64,000 nucleotides of DNA from Pelagirhabdus alkalitolerans (GTDB lineage Bacteria > Bacillota > Bacilli > Bacillales > Amphibacillaceae), in assembly GCF_900096905.1 (NCBI RefSeq), contig NZ_FMYI01000008.1, forward strand, positions 37,047 through 101,046, in the 5' to 3' direction. Both the position numbers and the translations under genes were made by a program. How positions within the stretch are numbered: the first letter of the stretch is position 1; each line of letters begins with the position of its first letter. The notes under the pieces were generated by a model that was not told the origin of the DNA, ran no database searches, and saw only the letters and a list, made by a program, of their open reading frames with translations. Below, one piece after another: positions 1 through 8,870 of the stretch.

Positions 1-17
1 GTGAAGACGATCAATAA
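1..17 (+). CDS. rpsF: 3' end of ribosomal protein S6 gene (partial)
   Basis: Only the last four codons and a TAA stop are in the window; they read Glu-Asp-Asp-Gln. An acidic C-terminal tail directly before ssb and rpsR is what rpsF gives in the conserved rpsF-ssb-rpsR operon of Firmicutes. The call rests almost entirely on this gene order, since four residues carry no family information. The stop lies 12 bases before the ssb start and overlaps its ribosome binding site. Confidence 0.5.
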
Positions 18-29
18 GGAGGGATTCTC

Positions 30-521
30 ATGTTAAATCGTGTCGTATTAGTCGGCAGGTTAACGAAGGATCCGGACTTACGCTATACTGCAAGTGGTAT
101 TGCAGTTGCCAATTTCACTGTTGCTGTCAATCGACCATTTTCAAACCAGCAAGGTGATCGTGAGGCCGATTTTATTAATTGTGTCATTTGGAGAAAACCA
201 GCAGAAAACTTAGCTAACTACATGAGTAAAGGTAGTATGGTAGGTGTTGATGGTCGTATTCAAACACGATCGTTTGATGGACAAGATGGAAAACGTGTCT
301 TTATGACAGAAGTCGTTGCCGATTCGGTTCAATTCCTTGAATCTAAGAATAGCAATCGACAAGCATCTGGAAATGGCGGGCAAGGATCTGGAGGTTATCA
401 ACCACAAAACCAGAACCAACAAGAAGCGCCTAATCCGAACCAAGCAAATAATCCACAATCAGGTTCTAGTAACGATAACTTAGAACCTATTGATATATCA
501 GATGATGATTTACCATTCTAA
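30..521 (+). CDS. ssb: Single-stranded DNA-binding protein SSB
   Basis: Binds single-stranded DNA during replication, repair and recombination. The first ~105 residues form the OB-fold domain, beginning MLNRVVLVGRLTKDP. A Gly/Gln/Asn-rich linker of ~45 residues follows, and the protein ends in DISDDDLPF, the intact acidic tip that recruits partner proteins. The length of 163 aa is normal for the Bacillus SsbA type. A strong AAGGAGGG site lies 6 bases before the ATG. It sits between the end of rpsF and rpsR, the classical ribosomal/SSB operon, so it is the essential housekeeping SSB and not a competence paralogue. Confidence 0.97.
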   Translation: MLNRVVLVGRLTKDPDLRYTASGIAVANFTVAVNRPFSNQQGDREADFINCVIWRKPAENLANYMSKGSMVGVDGRIQTRSFDGQDGKRVFMTEVVADSVQFLESKNSNRQASGNGGQGSGGYQPQNQNQQEAPNPNQANNPQSGSSNDNLEPIDISDDDLPF

Positions 522-545
522 ATTTTAAGTAAAGGAGTGTTTCAC

Positions 546-779
546 ATGGCACAACGTCGCGGTGGACGTTCAAGACGTCGTAAGGTATGTTATTTCACAT
601 CAAATGGCATTACACATATCGACTATAAAGATGTTGACTTGCTAAGACGTTTCATTTCAGAACGTGGAAAGATTCTTCCACGTCGTGTAACTGGAACTTC
701 TGCAAAATATCAACGTAAATTAACTAAAGCAATTAAGCGTGCACGTCAAATGGCACTATTGCCATTCGTCACTGAATAA
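546..779 (+). CDS. rpsR: 30S ribosomal protein S18
   Basis: Component of the platform of the 30S subunit that contacts S6. The 77-aa protein starts MAQRRGGRSRRRKVCYFTSN and is strongly basic with the usual S18 core (RRFISERGKILPRR) and C-terminus. A GTG at 537 would extend the frame by three codons, but it lies inside the AAAGGAGTG ribosome binding site (531-539). The ATG at 546 is correctly spaced and gives the family's normal length. It is the last gene of the rpsF-ssb-rpsR operon, followed by a terminator. Confidence 0.97.
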   Translation: MAQRRGGRSRRRKVCYFTSNGITHIDYKDVDLLRRFISERGKILPRRVTGTSAKYQRKLTKAIKRARQMALLPFVTE

Positions 780-788
780 GATTTATTT

Positions 789-841
789 AAAAACTACCTA
801 AATCACGTGTCTAAGGATACCTCTGATTAGGTAGTTTTTTG
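789..841 (+). terminator. Rho-independent terminator of the rpsF-ssb-rpsR operon
   Basis: The arms AAAAACTACCTAA and TTAGGTAGTTTTTT can pair across a ~27-base loop, and the second arm runs into a T tract. It starts ten bases after the rpsR stop. Confidence 0.85.
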
Positions 842-965
842 TATTAAAAGCTCTAAAATATATGTTGGGGGTAAAGGTTTAATTCAACACGTTGCTGTTA
901 TAATAGTTGTTGCCTTTGATTTAGAACTATCAAAAGAGTAACGGTAAATAAGGAGTGTAAAAGTT

Positions 966-1193
966 ATGAAAGAATTTTTTTGTTCTAAATGGCGCAAGTT
1001 ACAGTCTTCCAAATGGCGTTTTAGTATGTATGCTCTCACTGCTTTTATTGGAGTGATTATTGGAAATTTATTAGTTAACCCTCATTTATATTATATATTA
1101 GGAGCATTAAGTGGTTCACTGTTAATAATTGTGATAAACCTTATTTATGTCATTGTTAGCAGTAATAGAAATCAGAACTCAAAAAAAGACTGA
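966..1193 (+). CDS. Small two-helix membrane protein, unknown function
   Basis: A 75-aa protein with a basic N-terminus (MKEFFCSKWRKLQSSKWRF), two hydrophobic segments (about residues 20-38 and 43-65) and a polar Lys/Asn-rich tail. The ATG is preceded by AAGGAGTG at good spacing, and it has its own short intergenic region after the rpsR terminator, so it is probably translated. I do not recognise a family. It has no obvious partner; the next gene, serA, has its own promoter and leader. Confidence 0.6.
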   Translation: MKEFFCSKWRKLQSSKWRFSMYALTAFIGVIIGNLLVNPHLYYILGALSGSLLIIVINLIYVIVSSNRNQNSKKD

Positions 1194-1405
1194 AAAGAAA
1201 GACGTAAATTATATAAGCTGTTTCGCTTTTAGTTCTTACTAACAAAGCATTTTAAATCAATACATAAGGGACGAAGTAAAACATTCAGTCAACACTAATA
1301 TAGTCGTCAGCTCGGACTTTTTCTTTTCATCACTTCAATAGGTCATCATGCTAGTGTTGATCACTATAGCTGATTAAAAAAATCTGAAAAATAGATAAAG
1401 GTCTA
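1194..1405. other. Intergenic stretch before the serA promoter
   Basis: About 210 bases of AT-rich sequence between the small membrane protein and the serA promoter. I see no convincing ORF, strong terminator or RNA gene here. Any termination of the upstream gene must be weak or occur within this stretch. Confidence 0.5.
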
Positions 1406-1433
1406 TTGACAAATGTTTTATACGTGCTATGAT
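1406..1433 (+). promoter_or_regulatory. SigA-type promoter of the serA T-box leader
   Basis: TTGACA (1406-1411) and TATGAT (1428-1433) with a 16-base spacer, placed ~35 bases before the first T-box helix. The hexamers are near consensus, so a strong constitutive promoter controlled downstream by the leader is expected. Confidence 0.8.
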
Positions 1434-1465
1434 ATAGAAAATTCTAAATTATTAGATAATAAAAC

Positions 1466-1720
1466 GTTGATGAAGTCAGATCATTCGGAGTCATGGTTTT
1501 AGAGAGCTGATGGTTGCTGCAAATCAGTACCGTGCCCGAATTTGATAGCCCTTCTGAGTTATGAAGCTGAAAAAGTATGAGTAGGCTTCGTCGTATGATG
1601 TGCGTTAAACATTCAACCAATTAAGACTGGTGAGAAATCACGAGTAAAATTAGGGTGGTACCGCGGATATAACAACTTTTCGCCCCTTACGTAAACGTAT
1701 GAGGGTGGAAAGTTTTTTTA
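1466..1720 (+). promoter_or_regulatory. T-box riboswitch controlling serA, probable serine specifier
   Basis: The leader has all classic T-box landmarks. Stem I base arms are GATGAAG (1469-1475) and CTTCGTC (1586-1592), with an AGAGAG..GATGGTTG..TG segment at the stem I tip. The invariant T-box sequence AGGGTGGTACCGCGG is at 1652-1666, and a terminator helix (1674-1720) ends in a T tract. AGC at 1565-1567, before TGAAA, is in the usual specifier position and would read serine. Uncharged tRNA-Ser should then stabilise the antiterminator and switch serA on. T-box identity is certain from sequence; the exact specifier is inferred by position. Confidence 0.93.
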
Positions 1721-1752
1721 ATTTCATTTTTTAAATTATAGGAGGAATGAAC

Positions 1753-3339
1753 ATGACAAAGCGAGTATTAATTAGTGATCCATTAAGTGAAGATGGTATT
1801 TTTCCACTTCGAGAGGCTGAAGGAATTGAAGTCGTTAAGAAAACCGATCTTACAAAAGAGCAATTGATTGATGAGATCAAAGATTATGAAGCACTTTTAG
1901 TTAGAAGCCAGACAAAAGTAACGAGAGAAATTATTAGTGCAGCAAAGAACTTAAAGATCATTGGTCGTGCGGGGGTTGGTGTTGATAACATCGATTTAGA
2001 AGCAGCAACTGAGCATGGTGTCATTGTCGTTAATGCTCCTGATGGAAATACAAATTCAGCTGCAGAACATACCGTTGCGATGCTTATGTCACTAGCACGA
2101 AAAATTCCACAAGCATATTATGCTTTAAAACATCAAAAGTGGGATCGTAAAACCCATGTCGGTGTTGAGTTAAAAGGGAAGACATTAGGGGTTATCGGTA
2201 TGGGGCGTATCGGTCGAGAAGTCGCACTTAGAGCAAAGGGACAGCGCATGAAAGTCATTGCATACGATCCGTTTTTAACAGCAGACAAGGCAGAGCAATT
2301 AGGTGTATCAGAGGGAACTGTTGAAGATGTTATTAAAGCAGCTGATTTTGTGACGTTGCATACGCCTCTATTAAAAGAAACGAAACACCTTATTGATAAA
2401 GATGCCATCGCGAAAATGAAAGATGGTGTTCAAATCATTAACTGCGCACGAGGCGGTATTATTGATGAAGATGCTTTGTATGATGCGATTGTTGAAGGCA
2501 AGGTAAAAGGTGCGGCATTAGATGTGTTTGAAGAGGAACCAGCAGTTGAGCATAAATTGCTCGATTTACCACAAGTCATTGCAACCCCACACCTTGGCGC
2601 AAGCACAGTAGAAGCACAAGAGAGTGTAGCGATTGATGTGAGTCATGACGTGGTTCGATTATTAGGTGGCGACCTCGTTAAAAACCCAGTTAACATGCCA
2701 TCGGTTCCGAAAGATATTATGAAGAAAATTGAACCATTTTTCTATTTAGCAGAAAAATTGGGTGCCTTTTTAGCTGAGTTAAGAGAAGATACCATTGAAG
2801 AAATTAACGTGTATTATTCAGGTGAATTACATGATGTTGAAGTGGGTCCTTTAACTCGAAATGCGATTAAAGGCCTGTTGAAAGATCATTTTGGCGATCA
2901 TATCAATGATGTGAATGCGGCCTTTTTAGCGGAGCAACAAGGGCTTGTGATTAATGAACATATTACAAGTCAAACGGACGGATTCGTCAATTTAATTAAA
3001 CTTGAAGCAAAAACAACAGCTGGAACAAAGGCTGTTTCAGGAACGCTCCTTAAAGGTTTAGGCCCACGTATTGTGAAAGTGGAACATTACAATGTAGATT
3101 TAATACCTGAAGGCCATATTGTGTTTATTCGTCACAAAGACCAGCCAGGTGCGATCGGTAAGGTTGGGTCATTACTTGCTAAAAATAATATTAATATCGC
3201 GACGATGCAGGTGGGACGTTCAGACGTCGGAGGAGATGCGATCATGCTCTTAACGATTGATGAGACAGCAACAGATGAGGATTTAAATGTTTTAACAGAA
3301 GCAGATGATATTTACGATGTTTCAGCAATAGAGCTATAA
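1753..3339 (+). CDS. serA: D-3-phosphoglycerate dehydrogenase
   Basis: Oxidises 3-phosphoglycerate to 3-phosphohydroxypyruvate with NAD, the first step of serine synthesis. It is the long form of 528 aa: substrate and NAD-binding domains (Rossmann motif GVIGMGRIG; catalytic Arg in NCARGGIID, Glu in FEEEPA, His in TPHLGAS), an intervening ASB-type domain, and a C-terminal ACT domain (GHIVFIRHKDQPGAIGKVG) that suggests feedback control by serine. An upstream in-frame ATG at 1747 is only one base from the GGAGG site, so the ATG at 1753 is chosen; it gives a start MTKRVLISDPL. Transcription is controlled by the T-box leader just upstream. Confidence 0.96.
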   Translation: MTKRVLISDPLSEDGIFPLREAEGIEVVKKTDLTKEQLIDEIKDYEALLVRSQTKVTREIISAAKNLKIIGRAGVGVDNIDLEAATEHGVIVVNAPDGNTNSAAEHTVAMLMSLARKIPQAYYALKHQKWDRKTHVGVELKGKTLGVIGMGRIGREVALRAKGQRMKVIAYDPFLTADKAEQLGVSEGTVEDVIKAADFVTLHTPLLKETKHLIDKDAIAKMKDGVQIINCARGGIIDEDALYDAIVEGKVKGAALDVFEEEPAVEHKLLDLPQVIATPHLGASTVEAQESVAIDVSHDVVRLLGGDLVKNPVNMPSVPKDIMKKIEPFFYLAEKLGAFLAELREDTIEEINVYYSGELHDVEVGPLTRNAIKGLLKDHFGDHINDVNAAFLAEQQGLVINEHITSQTDGFVNLIKLEAKTTAGTKAVSGTLLKGLGPRIVKVEHYNVDLIPEGHIVFIRHKDQPGAIGKVGSLLAKNNINIATMQVGRSDVGGDAIMLLTIDETATDEDLNVLTEADDIYDVSAIEL

Positions 3340-3351
3340 AGTAAGTCATTA

Positions 3352-3396
3352 AAAAAGAGGTGCAATCGATTTAAAAGTCGTTTTGCACCTCTTTTT
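3352..3396. terminator. Bidirectional terminator between serA and the MATE gene
   Basis: Arms AAAAAGAGGTGCAA and TTGCACCTCTTTTT pair almost perfectly, with A and T runs on both sides. It sits between two convergent genes and can serve both. Confidence 0.9.
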
Positions 3397-3398
3397 CG

Positions 3399-4757
3399 TT
3401 AAGAACTCATGGCTTTTTGTTGTCTGTATATATAACGTAAGCGAAGTAAGAAGCCAACTGCAGCACCTGTTAAACCAAGTGATATGCCAATCCAAAGCCC
3501 AAAGGCATTCGCATTTGTAAAGGCCGCTAAGCTATAACCAATCGGAATACCGACTAACCAGTAGGACACAATCGCAATTAAAAAGGGCGCTTGTACATCT
3601 TTATAGCCACGTAAAACGCCTTGAATACTTGATTGAGCTGCGTCAGAAAGCTGATAAATCATCGCGATCAAGAACAATTGACTCGCAAACGCAATGACTT
3701 CTGGATCATTTGAATAGAGTCCGGCAATCGTATCGCGAAGGAAAAATAACACGACTGCAAATGTTGCGAGAATACCAATACTACTATAAATGCCTAAAAA
3801 GCTATATTGCTTCGCATCATCAAATCGCTCACCGCCAACAGAGAAGCCAACAACAATCGTTAATGCCTTTGATAGACTGAGTGGAATCATAAAGATCAGC
3901 GTCGTAAAGCTAATTACAATTTGATTGGCTGCAATCGCTGTTGTTGAAAACATAGACCCGATTAAAAGGGTCACAACAGAAAAAATGCTTGCTTCAAAGA
4001 AAATGGATAAGCCAATGGGAAGTCCTATCGCCATTTGTTCTTTCCAAGCAGAGAGCGAAGGTTTAACCCAGTCGACAAGCACTTTATAATGACGGATGCG
4101 ATCAACTTTGAAGGAGACAATAATACTTGTGATCAAAATGATCCAGAATGTAATGCCTGTTGCGTAGCCAACACCGACACCACCAAGTTGAGGTAGACCA
4201 AATCGACCGAAGATTAAGCTATAATTGATCAGAATATTAAACGGAACGGCCAAGACAGTAATAAACATCGTAATTCGAGTAAACCCATGTCCATCATGAA
4301 AATTACGGTACACATTTGCAATGAACAGTGGAATAATACCGATAGCGAGTCCACCTAAATACCCTTTAGCAATCTCACTCACGCCAGGTTCTAAATCCAT
4401 AAATAAAAGCACAGGATTAATTAGCATCATACCTGCTAGGATAATGACCATTCCAATTAAACTAGCTAAATAAATCGCTTGTGTAACTGTATGATGGATA
4501 CGATCTGATTGTCCTCTACCTAAGTGCTGAGCAATCATCGGCGTAATCGCAAGTAACACACCGTTCATTCCAGTGAAAACAGGTGACCAGAGGCTTGTGC
4601 CAATCGCAACACCAGCTAAATCATGAGTTCCAACACGACCAGCCATAATCGTATCGACCAAATTCATTAAGGCCATACTCATTTGTGTAATGATAATCGG
4701 CCAAGCAATTTTTAAAAACAATTGCAACTTTTCTTTATAGCTTTCAGCATGATACAT
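3399..4757 (-). CDS. MATE-family multidrug/cation antiporter
   Basis: A 452-aa inner membrane exporter of the NorM-like MATE family, expected to expel cationic drugs or metabolites in exchange for Na+ or H+. About twelve hydrophobic segments run through the protein, and the early stretch MNLVDTIMAGRVGTHDLAGVA carries the family's typical TM1-TM2 region; a second MATE repeat starts near the middle. The longer frame begins at 4790, but the AAAGGAGGT site lies inside that extension and correctly spaces the ATG at 4757, giving MYHAESYKEKLQ. It is monocistronic and convergent with serA. The substrate cannot be read from sequence. Confidence 0.9.
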   Translation of the reverse strand: MYHAESYKEKLQLFLKIAWPIIITQMSMALMNLVDTIMAGRVGTHDLAGVAIGTSLWSPVFTGMNGVLLAITPMIAQHLGRGQSDRIHHTVTQAIYLASLIGMVIILAGMMLINPVLLFMDLEPGVSEIAKGYLGGLAIGIIPLFIANVYRNFHDGHGFTRITMFITVLAVPFNILINYSLIFGRFGLPQLGGVGVGYATGITFWIILITSIIVSFKVDRIRHYKVLVDWVKPSLSAWKEQMAIGLPIGLSIFFEASIFSVVTLLIGSMFSTTAIAANQIVISFTTLIFMIPLSLSKALTIVVGFSVGGERFDDAKQYSFLGIYSSIGILATFAVVLFFLRDTIAGLYSNDPEVIAFASQLFLIAMIYQLSDAAQSSIQGVLRGYKDVQAPFLIAIVSYWLVGIPIGYSLAAFTNANAFGLWIGISLGLTGAAVGFLLRLRYIYRQQKAMSS

Positions 4758-4852
4758 CCACCATACCTCCTTTTTAGCAACGTTGTACATTAAGTATCAG
4801 AATAGCTTATCAAATCCATCGAAAAAAGACAATCATATTTAGCTGAGTCCAA

Positions 4853-4883
4853 GAAAAAACGACAACCCGATTAGTTGTCGTTT
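4853..4883 (-). terminator. Terminator of the HAD phosphatase gene
   Basis: Read on the minus strand, the arms AACGACAAC and GTTGTCGTT enclose a short loop and are followed by a T run. The stop codon of the HAD gene (4871-4873) lies in the loop. Confidence 0.8.
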
Positions 4884-5653
4884 AGCTGTTTTAAAAGTGG
4901 TATGATCTCACTTAATGATTGCACTTCGTATGTGGGTTTGATCTCATCAGCTTTTTTGCCATGGTGATTGATCCAAATGGATTGAATACCTGTTCTGTTA
5001 GCGCCTAAGATATCTGTATTTAAATTGTCGCCAATCATGATGACCTCATGAGGCTGTTTGTCCATTCGATTCAATGCATGTTCGAAAATACGTGGATCTG
5101 GTTTGCCTCGGCCAAATTCGCCTGATATGATAATCTCTTCAAAATATGGTTTTAACTCTTCAGTTAATTTTAGCTTCGTTCGCTGCAGAGAAGGTGATCC
5201 GTTCGTCAACATCAGTAACTGATAATCATTTTTTAATTCATCTAACGTCGCAAAAGTATCATCATACACGACAGGGTGTTTCATTCGTTCAGTGATAAAT
5301 TGATTAGATAATTTCTTAGCCAATTCCCAATCATCAATACCACACGCTTTTAAACCATAATACCAAGCCTTTTGTCGATATTCAGCTATGATTTTAAACA
5401 TGTCTTGAAAGCCTTCGCCTGGGTCATTAAAAGTACCCCATAACCCTTCAAATGGATTAATCCCAATCATTTTCGTAAAGGCATAGGTCGGGTATGTTTG
5501 ATAAAGTACTTGAGCTTGTTCTCTTACATGTTTCTCTAAAACTTTCGAATCAACAGAATCGACACGTTTAACTGTTTCGTCAAAAGCGAGTTGAATACTT
5601 TGTTTATCCCATAAAAGCGTATCGTCTAAATCAAAAAATAACGTGTTAACCAT
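4871..5653 (-). CDS. HAD-superfamily phosphatase (YsaA-like)
   Basis: A 260-aa cytoplasmic phosphohydrolase. The haloacid dehalogenase motifs are in order: motif I FFDLDDTLLW (Asp nucleophile) at the N-terminus, motif II MLTNGSPS, the motif III Lys in GRGKPDPRIF, and motif IV MIGDNLNTDILGA. The insert between motifs I and II is helical, as in subclass C1 members. A longer frame to 5728 exists, but a purine-rich GGGGGGA site precedes the ATG at 5653, which also puts motif I at the N-terminus. B. subtilis YsaA is a relative. Being near serA makes phosphoserine phosphatase activity thinkable, but the sequence alone does not show this. Confidence 0.85.
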   Translation of the reverse strand: MVNTLFFDLDDTLLWDKQSIQLAFDETVKRVDSVDSKVLEKHVREQAQVLYQTYPTYAFTKMIGINPFEGLWGTFNDPGEGFQDMFKIIAEYRQKAWYYGLKACGIDDWELAKKLSNQFITERMKHPVVYDDTFATLDELKNDYQLLMLTNGSPSLQRTKLKLTEELKPYFEEIIISGEFGRGKPDPRIFEHALNRMDKQPHEVIMIGDNLNTDILGANRTGIQSIWINHHGKKADEIKPTYEVQSLSEIIPLLKQLNDN

Positions 5654-5760
5654 AGAGATCCCCCCATTTAAAAATCGTGATGAGAACATTATAACAAGTC
5701 GACTTATGAAAGACACGCTTTTGTTCAAAAAAGTTTGACAATTGACGAGGTTAGTATTGT

Positions 5761-5789
5761 TTGTTATTTTACAAAAACATCGATATAAT
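5761..5789 (+). promoter_or_regulatory. Promoter of the yybS-gdpP-rplI operon
   Basis: TTGTTA (5761-5766) and a perfect TATAAT (5784-5789) with a 17-base spacer. It is followed by a ~115-base leader that holds an early hairpin. Confidence 0.75.
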
Positions 5790-5830
5790 AAAATAGATAT
5801 GTTCTTATTGAACGATGCTAGTTGAAGGCA

Positions 5831-5856
5831 AGCACAGCGCTAGAGCTGTGCTTTTT
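5831..5856 (+). terminator. Attenuator-like intrinsic terminator in the yybS leader
   Basis: The arms AGCACAGC and GCTGTGCT close a six-base loop and are followed directly by TTTT. It begins ~35-40 bases after the expected transcription start and ~50 bases before yybS. It could end most transcripts as a short leader RNA or be a regulated attenuator; I see no clear alternative antiterminator fold. Confidence 0.7.
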
Positions 5857-5908
5857 CTAAGTAAGTAAACGTATAACTTTTTTACAATGAATTAAACGAG
5901 GTGAATGA

Positions 5909-6856
5909 ATGCAACCAGAAACAGCTCAGAAAATGAAAGAAGGGTTAATCGTCAGTGCGATTTTTGTCGCATTATTATGGTTAACGTTATATATTCCAAC
6001 TTTGGAATTGGTGACAATGTTCATCATACCGATTCCGATCAGTTTATTTGCAAAGCGTCATGGTTATAAAGCGTCGATTGCTTTAGGCTTATTAATTTTA
6101 CTGACGATGTTATTTTTCGCTTTGTATGTCTTTATCGTATCATTACCACTCGCTTTACTGGCGATTTTAGCCGGGACATTAATGGGGCAATCGATTCGTG
6201 ATGGACGCCATCCATATGAAACGTGGGTACAAACCGCGATCGGCTTTACCATTGGTTTTCTTATTTTATTACTGATTGTCGAGTGGACAACAGATGTGAG
6301 TTTGGCGACAGAATATCAATTGTTAATTCGTGAAGCGCTGGAATCATCTAGACAAACACTTGATTCAGTCGGGATGGAAGTAGCAAACGATGAGATTACA
6401 CAACTCGAAGATCAATTTATGGTCTTGTTAGATCTAATTCCATCTATTATCCTAGTAATATCAGCGTTTTTAGCTGTTGTGAGTCAATGGTTAACGTATA
6501 AAATTTTAAATAAGTGGTGGGAAAGTAATCTCTATTTTCCGAAGTTTCATACGTTACAGTTACCGAGACTGACGATTTGGCTTTACTTTTTAGTTGTGCT
6601 TATTTCACTGATTGATTTTAGTAATCAACCGACAGTCGATGCAATTGTATTCAATGTATCAACGATGCTCGGGGCTATTTTTTCACTACAAGGTTTATCG
6701 TTTATCTATTTTTATATGTACAAAAAGAACCAACCAAAGATTGTTCCAATTTTAATTACATTCTTCAGTCTAGTCTTTTTACCCGTTGGTCTGTACCTAA
6801 CTCGAATATTCGGTATACTAGATGTAGGTTTTATGTTACGAAAAAGGGTAAAATAA
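5909..6856 (+). CDS. yybS: YybS family membrane protein (DUF2232)
   Basis: A 315-aa integral membrane protein with about eight hydrophobic segments, matching the YybS/DUF2232 family that sits directly before gdpP in Bacillus. Many members are thought to be energy-coupling S-component-like, but the function of YybS is not established. The ATG at 5909 has a GAGGTG site. The gene is followed 40 bases later by gdpP, so the two are probably cotranscribed. Assignment rests on topology, length and conserved position. Confidence 0.85.
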   Translation: MQPETAQKMKEGLIVSAIFVALLWLTLYIPTLELVTMFIIPIPISLFAKRHGYKASIALGLLILLTMLFFALYVFIVSLPLALLAILAGTLMGQSIRDGRHPYETWVQTAIGFTIGFLILLLIVEWTTDVSLATEYQLLIREALESSRQTLDSVGMEVANDEITQLEDQFMVLLDLIPSIILVISAFLAVVSQWLTYKILNKWWESNLYFPKFHTLQLPRLTIWLYFLVVLISLIDFSNQPTVDAIVFNVSTMLGAIFSLQGLSFIYFYMYKKNQPKIVPILITFFSLVFLPVGLYLTRIFGILDVGFMLRKRVK

Positions 6857-6896
6857 ACGGTAAATAGGTCATTTATCTAAGTAGGAGCTGACAGAA

Positions 6897-8870
6897 ATGG
6901 GTAAACTTTTTAAAAAAACAGATATGAATTCCCATATTGTCTATATATACATCTTAGCGTTTCTATTACTAGGGTTTACCTGGTTTGTACAATGGACGCT
7001 CGGTTTAGCGATGACCTTACTACTAGCGGCTTCGCTGTATTATACGATTAAAAAAGAACAACAATTATTAGAGCAGCGCGAAGAATACATTTCAACCTTA
7101 TCGCATCGTGTTAAAAAGGTCGGTGAGGAAGCTTTACTTGAAATGCCAATTGGGATTGTTTTATATAGTGAGAATTTCCAAGTTGAATGGACAAACCCCT
7201 ATTTAAATAAATTCGCAGAAACAGAGAGCTTCGTAGGTGATTCTCTTAGTGTACTATCTGATGAATTAATTCGTGGGATTAAAGAAAATGAAGATCAAGT
7301 TAGCGTTCAACTAGGCGCCTGTCAGTTTCATGTCGTCATTAAACGTGAGGAAAGATTGCTTTATTTCTTTGACCGGACACAACAAGCAGAAGTACAAAGG
7401 CTTTATCGAAATGAACAAACGGTTTTAGGGATTATATTCCTTGATAATTATGAAGAAATCACACAAGCCATGGATGATACCCGTAAATCTCATGTCAATT
7501 CACGTGTTACTTCAATTTTAAATGAATGGTCGAGTCAGTACGGCATTTATTTGAAGCGGATTAGTCAAGATCGTTTCATTGCCATCTTGAATCAAAAAAT
7601 TCTTACACAATTAGAGAAGACGAAATTTGAGATCTTAGATGAAGTACGTGAACTGATTTCTGATAATAAAAATATTCCACTCACATTAAGTGTCGGTATT
7701 GGTTTAGGTGGCGATTCACTTCCGACACTAGGCGAACTTGCTCAATCAAGTCTTGATTTAGCATTAGGACGTGGTGGTGATCAAGTCGTCATCAAAGATG
7801 ATCAAAATAAGGTTCGATTTTATGGTGGTAAAACCAATCCAATGGAGAAACGAACCCGTGTTAGAGCACGTGTCATTTCACATGCATTAAAAGAGCTCGT
7901 AACAGAAAGCGATCAAATATTTATTATGGGACATAAGCAACCGGATATGGATTCGATCGGCTCGGCAATAGGTGTATTAAAAATTGCGATTGCTAATGAT
8001 GTGGATGGCTACATCGTGATTGATGAAAATGACCTCGATACAGGTGTTGAGCGATTAATTGATGAAGTGAAAAAGACAGAATTGTGGGATCATTTTATTT
8101 CACCAGAAGAAGCCCATGATATGGTATCGAAATCTTCGCTTCTCGTAGTTGTCGATACGCACAAGCCATCGCTCGTCGCTAATGAGAAATTGTTAAGTAA
8201 AACCAATTATGTCGTCGTGATTGATCATCACCGTCGTGCTGAAGAGTTTATTGATCACCCGACACTTGTCTATATGGAGCCGTATGCATCATCAACGGCT
8301 GAACTTGTCACAGAGTTATTGGAATATCAGCCAAAATCGATGAAGTTATCGATGTTAGAATCGACAGCGCTTTTAGCTGGTATAACAGTTGATACGAAAA
8401 GCTTTACACTTCGTACAGGATCAAGAACGTTTGATGCAGCATCGTACCTTCGCTCTAAAGGCGCAGATACAGTGATGGTTCAGCGCTTTATGGAAGAAGA
8501 TTTAAATATATACATTAGACGAAGTCGTTTAATTGAAAGTGCGAATATTTATCATGATCGGATTGCGATCGCTAAAGCAAAACCAAATGATATTTTTAAT
8601 CCAGTTGTCATCGCACAAGCTGCGGATACACTTCTAACGATGAGCGGTATTGATGCATCATTTGTTATTTCAGAACGAAAAGATGGGCGAGTGGGTGTGA
8701 GTGCACGCTCATTAGGACAAATTAACGTCCAAGTTATTATGGAAGAAATGGAAGGTGGCGGACACTTAACAAATGCCGCAACACAACTTTCAGATCTATC
8801 AATAGATGAAGTTTATGAACAACTCTTAACGATTATCGACCAAAAGCTTGAAGGAGGCGACGCGTCATGA
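6897..8870 (+). CDS. gdpP: Cyclic-di-AMP phosphodiesterase GdpP
   Basis: A 657-aa membrane enzyme that cleaves c-di-AMP to pApA and so controls potassium, osmolyte and cell-wall homeostasis. Two transmembrane helices lie within residues ~15-50, followed by a degenerate PAS domain (~85-150), a degenerate GGDEF domain (~175-305) without an intact GGDEF signature, and a DHH-DHHA1 phosphodiesterase. Metal ligands are visible in GHKQPDMDSIG (His346, Asp350, Asp352), Asp420 and the DHH triplet at 443-445. The C-terminal GGGH motif of DHHA1 is intact. The stop overlaps the rplI start by four bases, so translation is coupled. Confidence 0.96.
   Translation: MGKLFKKTDMNSHIVYIYILAFLLLGFTWFVQWTLGLAMTLLLAASLYYTIKKEQQLLEQREEYISTLSHRVKKVGEEALLEMPIGIVLYSENFQVEWTNPYLNKFAETESFVGDSLSVLSDELIRGIKENEDQVSVQLGACQFHVVIKREERLLYFFDRTQQAEVQRLYRNEQTVLGIIFLDNYEEITQAMDDTRKSHVNSRVTSILNEWSSQYGIYLKRISQDRFIAILNQKILTQLEKTKFEILDEVRELISDNKNIPLTLSVGIGLGGDSLPTLGELAQSSLDLALGRGGDQVVIKDDQNKVRFYGGKTNPMEKRTRVRARVISHALKELVTESDQIFIMGHKQPDMDSIGSAIGVLKIAIANDVDGYIVIDENDLDTGVERLIDEVKKTELWDHFISPEEAHDMVSKSSLLVVVDTHKPSLVANEKLLSKTNYVVVIDHHRRAEEFIDHPTLVYMEPYASSTAELVTELLEYQPKSMKLSMLESTALLAGITVDTKSFTLRTGSRTFDAASYLRSKGADTVMVQRFMEEDLNIYIRRSRLIESANIYHDRIAIAKAKPNDIFNPVVIAQAADTLLTMSGIDASFVISERKDGRVGVSARSLGQINVQVIMEEMEGGGHLTNAATQLSDLSIDEVYEQLLTIIDQKLEGGDAS

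Noticed and set aside
1194..1405. A possible extra terminator or small RNA upstream of the serA promoter
   Set aside because: No stable GC-containing hairpin with a T run and no promoter pair could be found in this stretch.
5654..5760. A riboswitch upstream of the yybS promoter
   Set aside because: The stretch precedes the transcription start and has no recognisable conserved riboswitch core (for example no ydaO-type motif).
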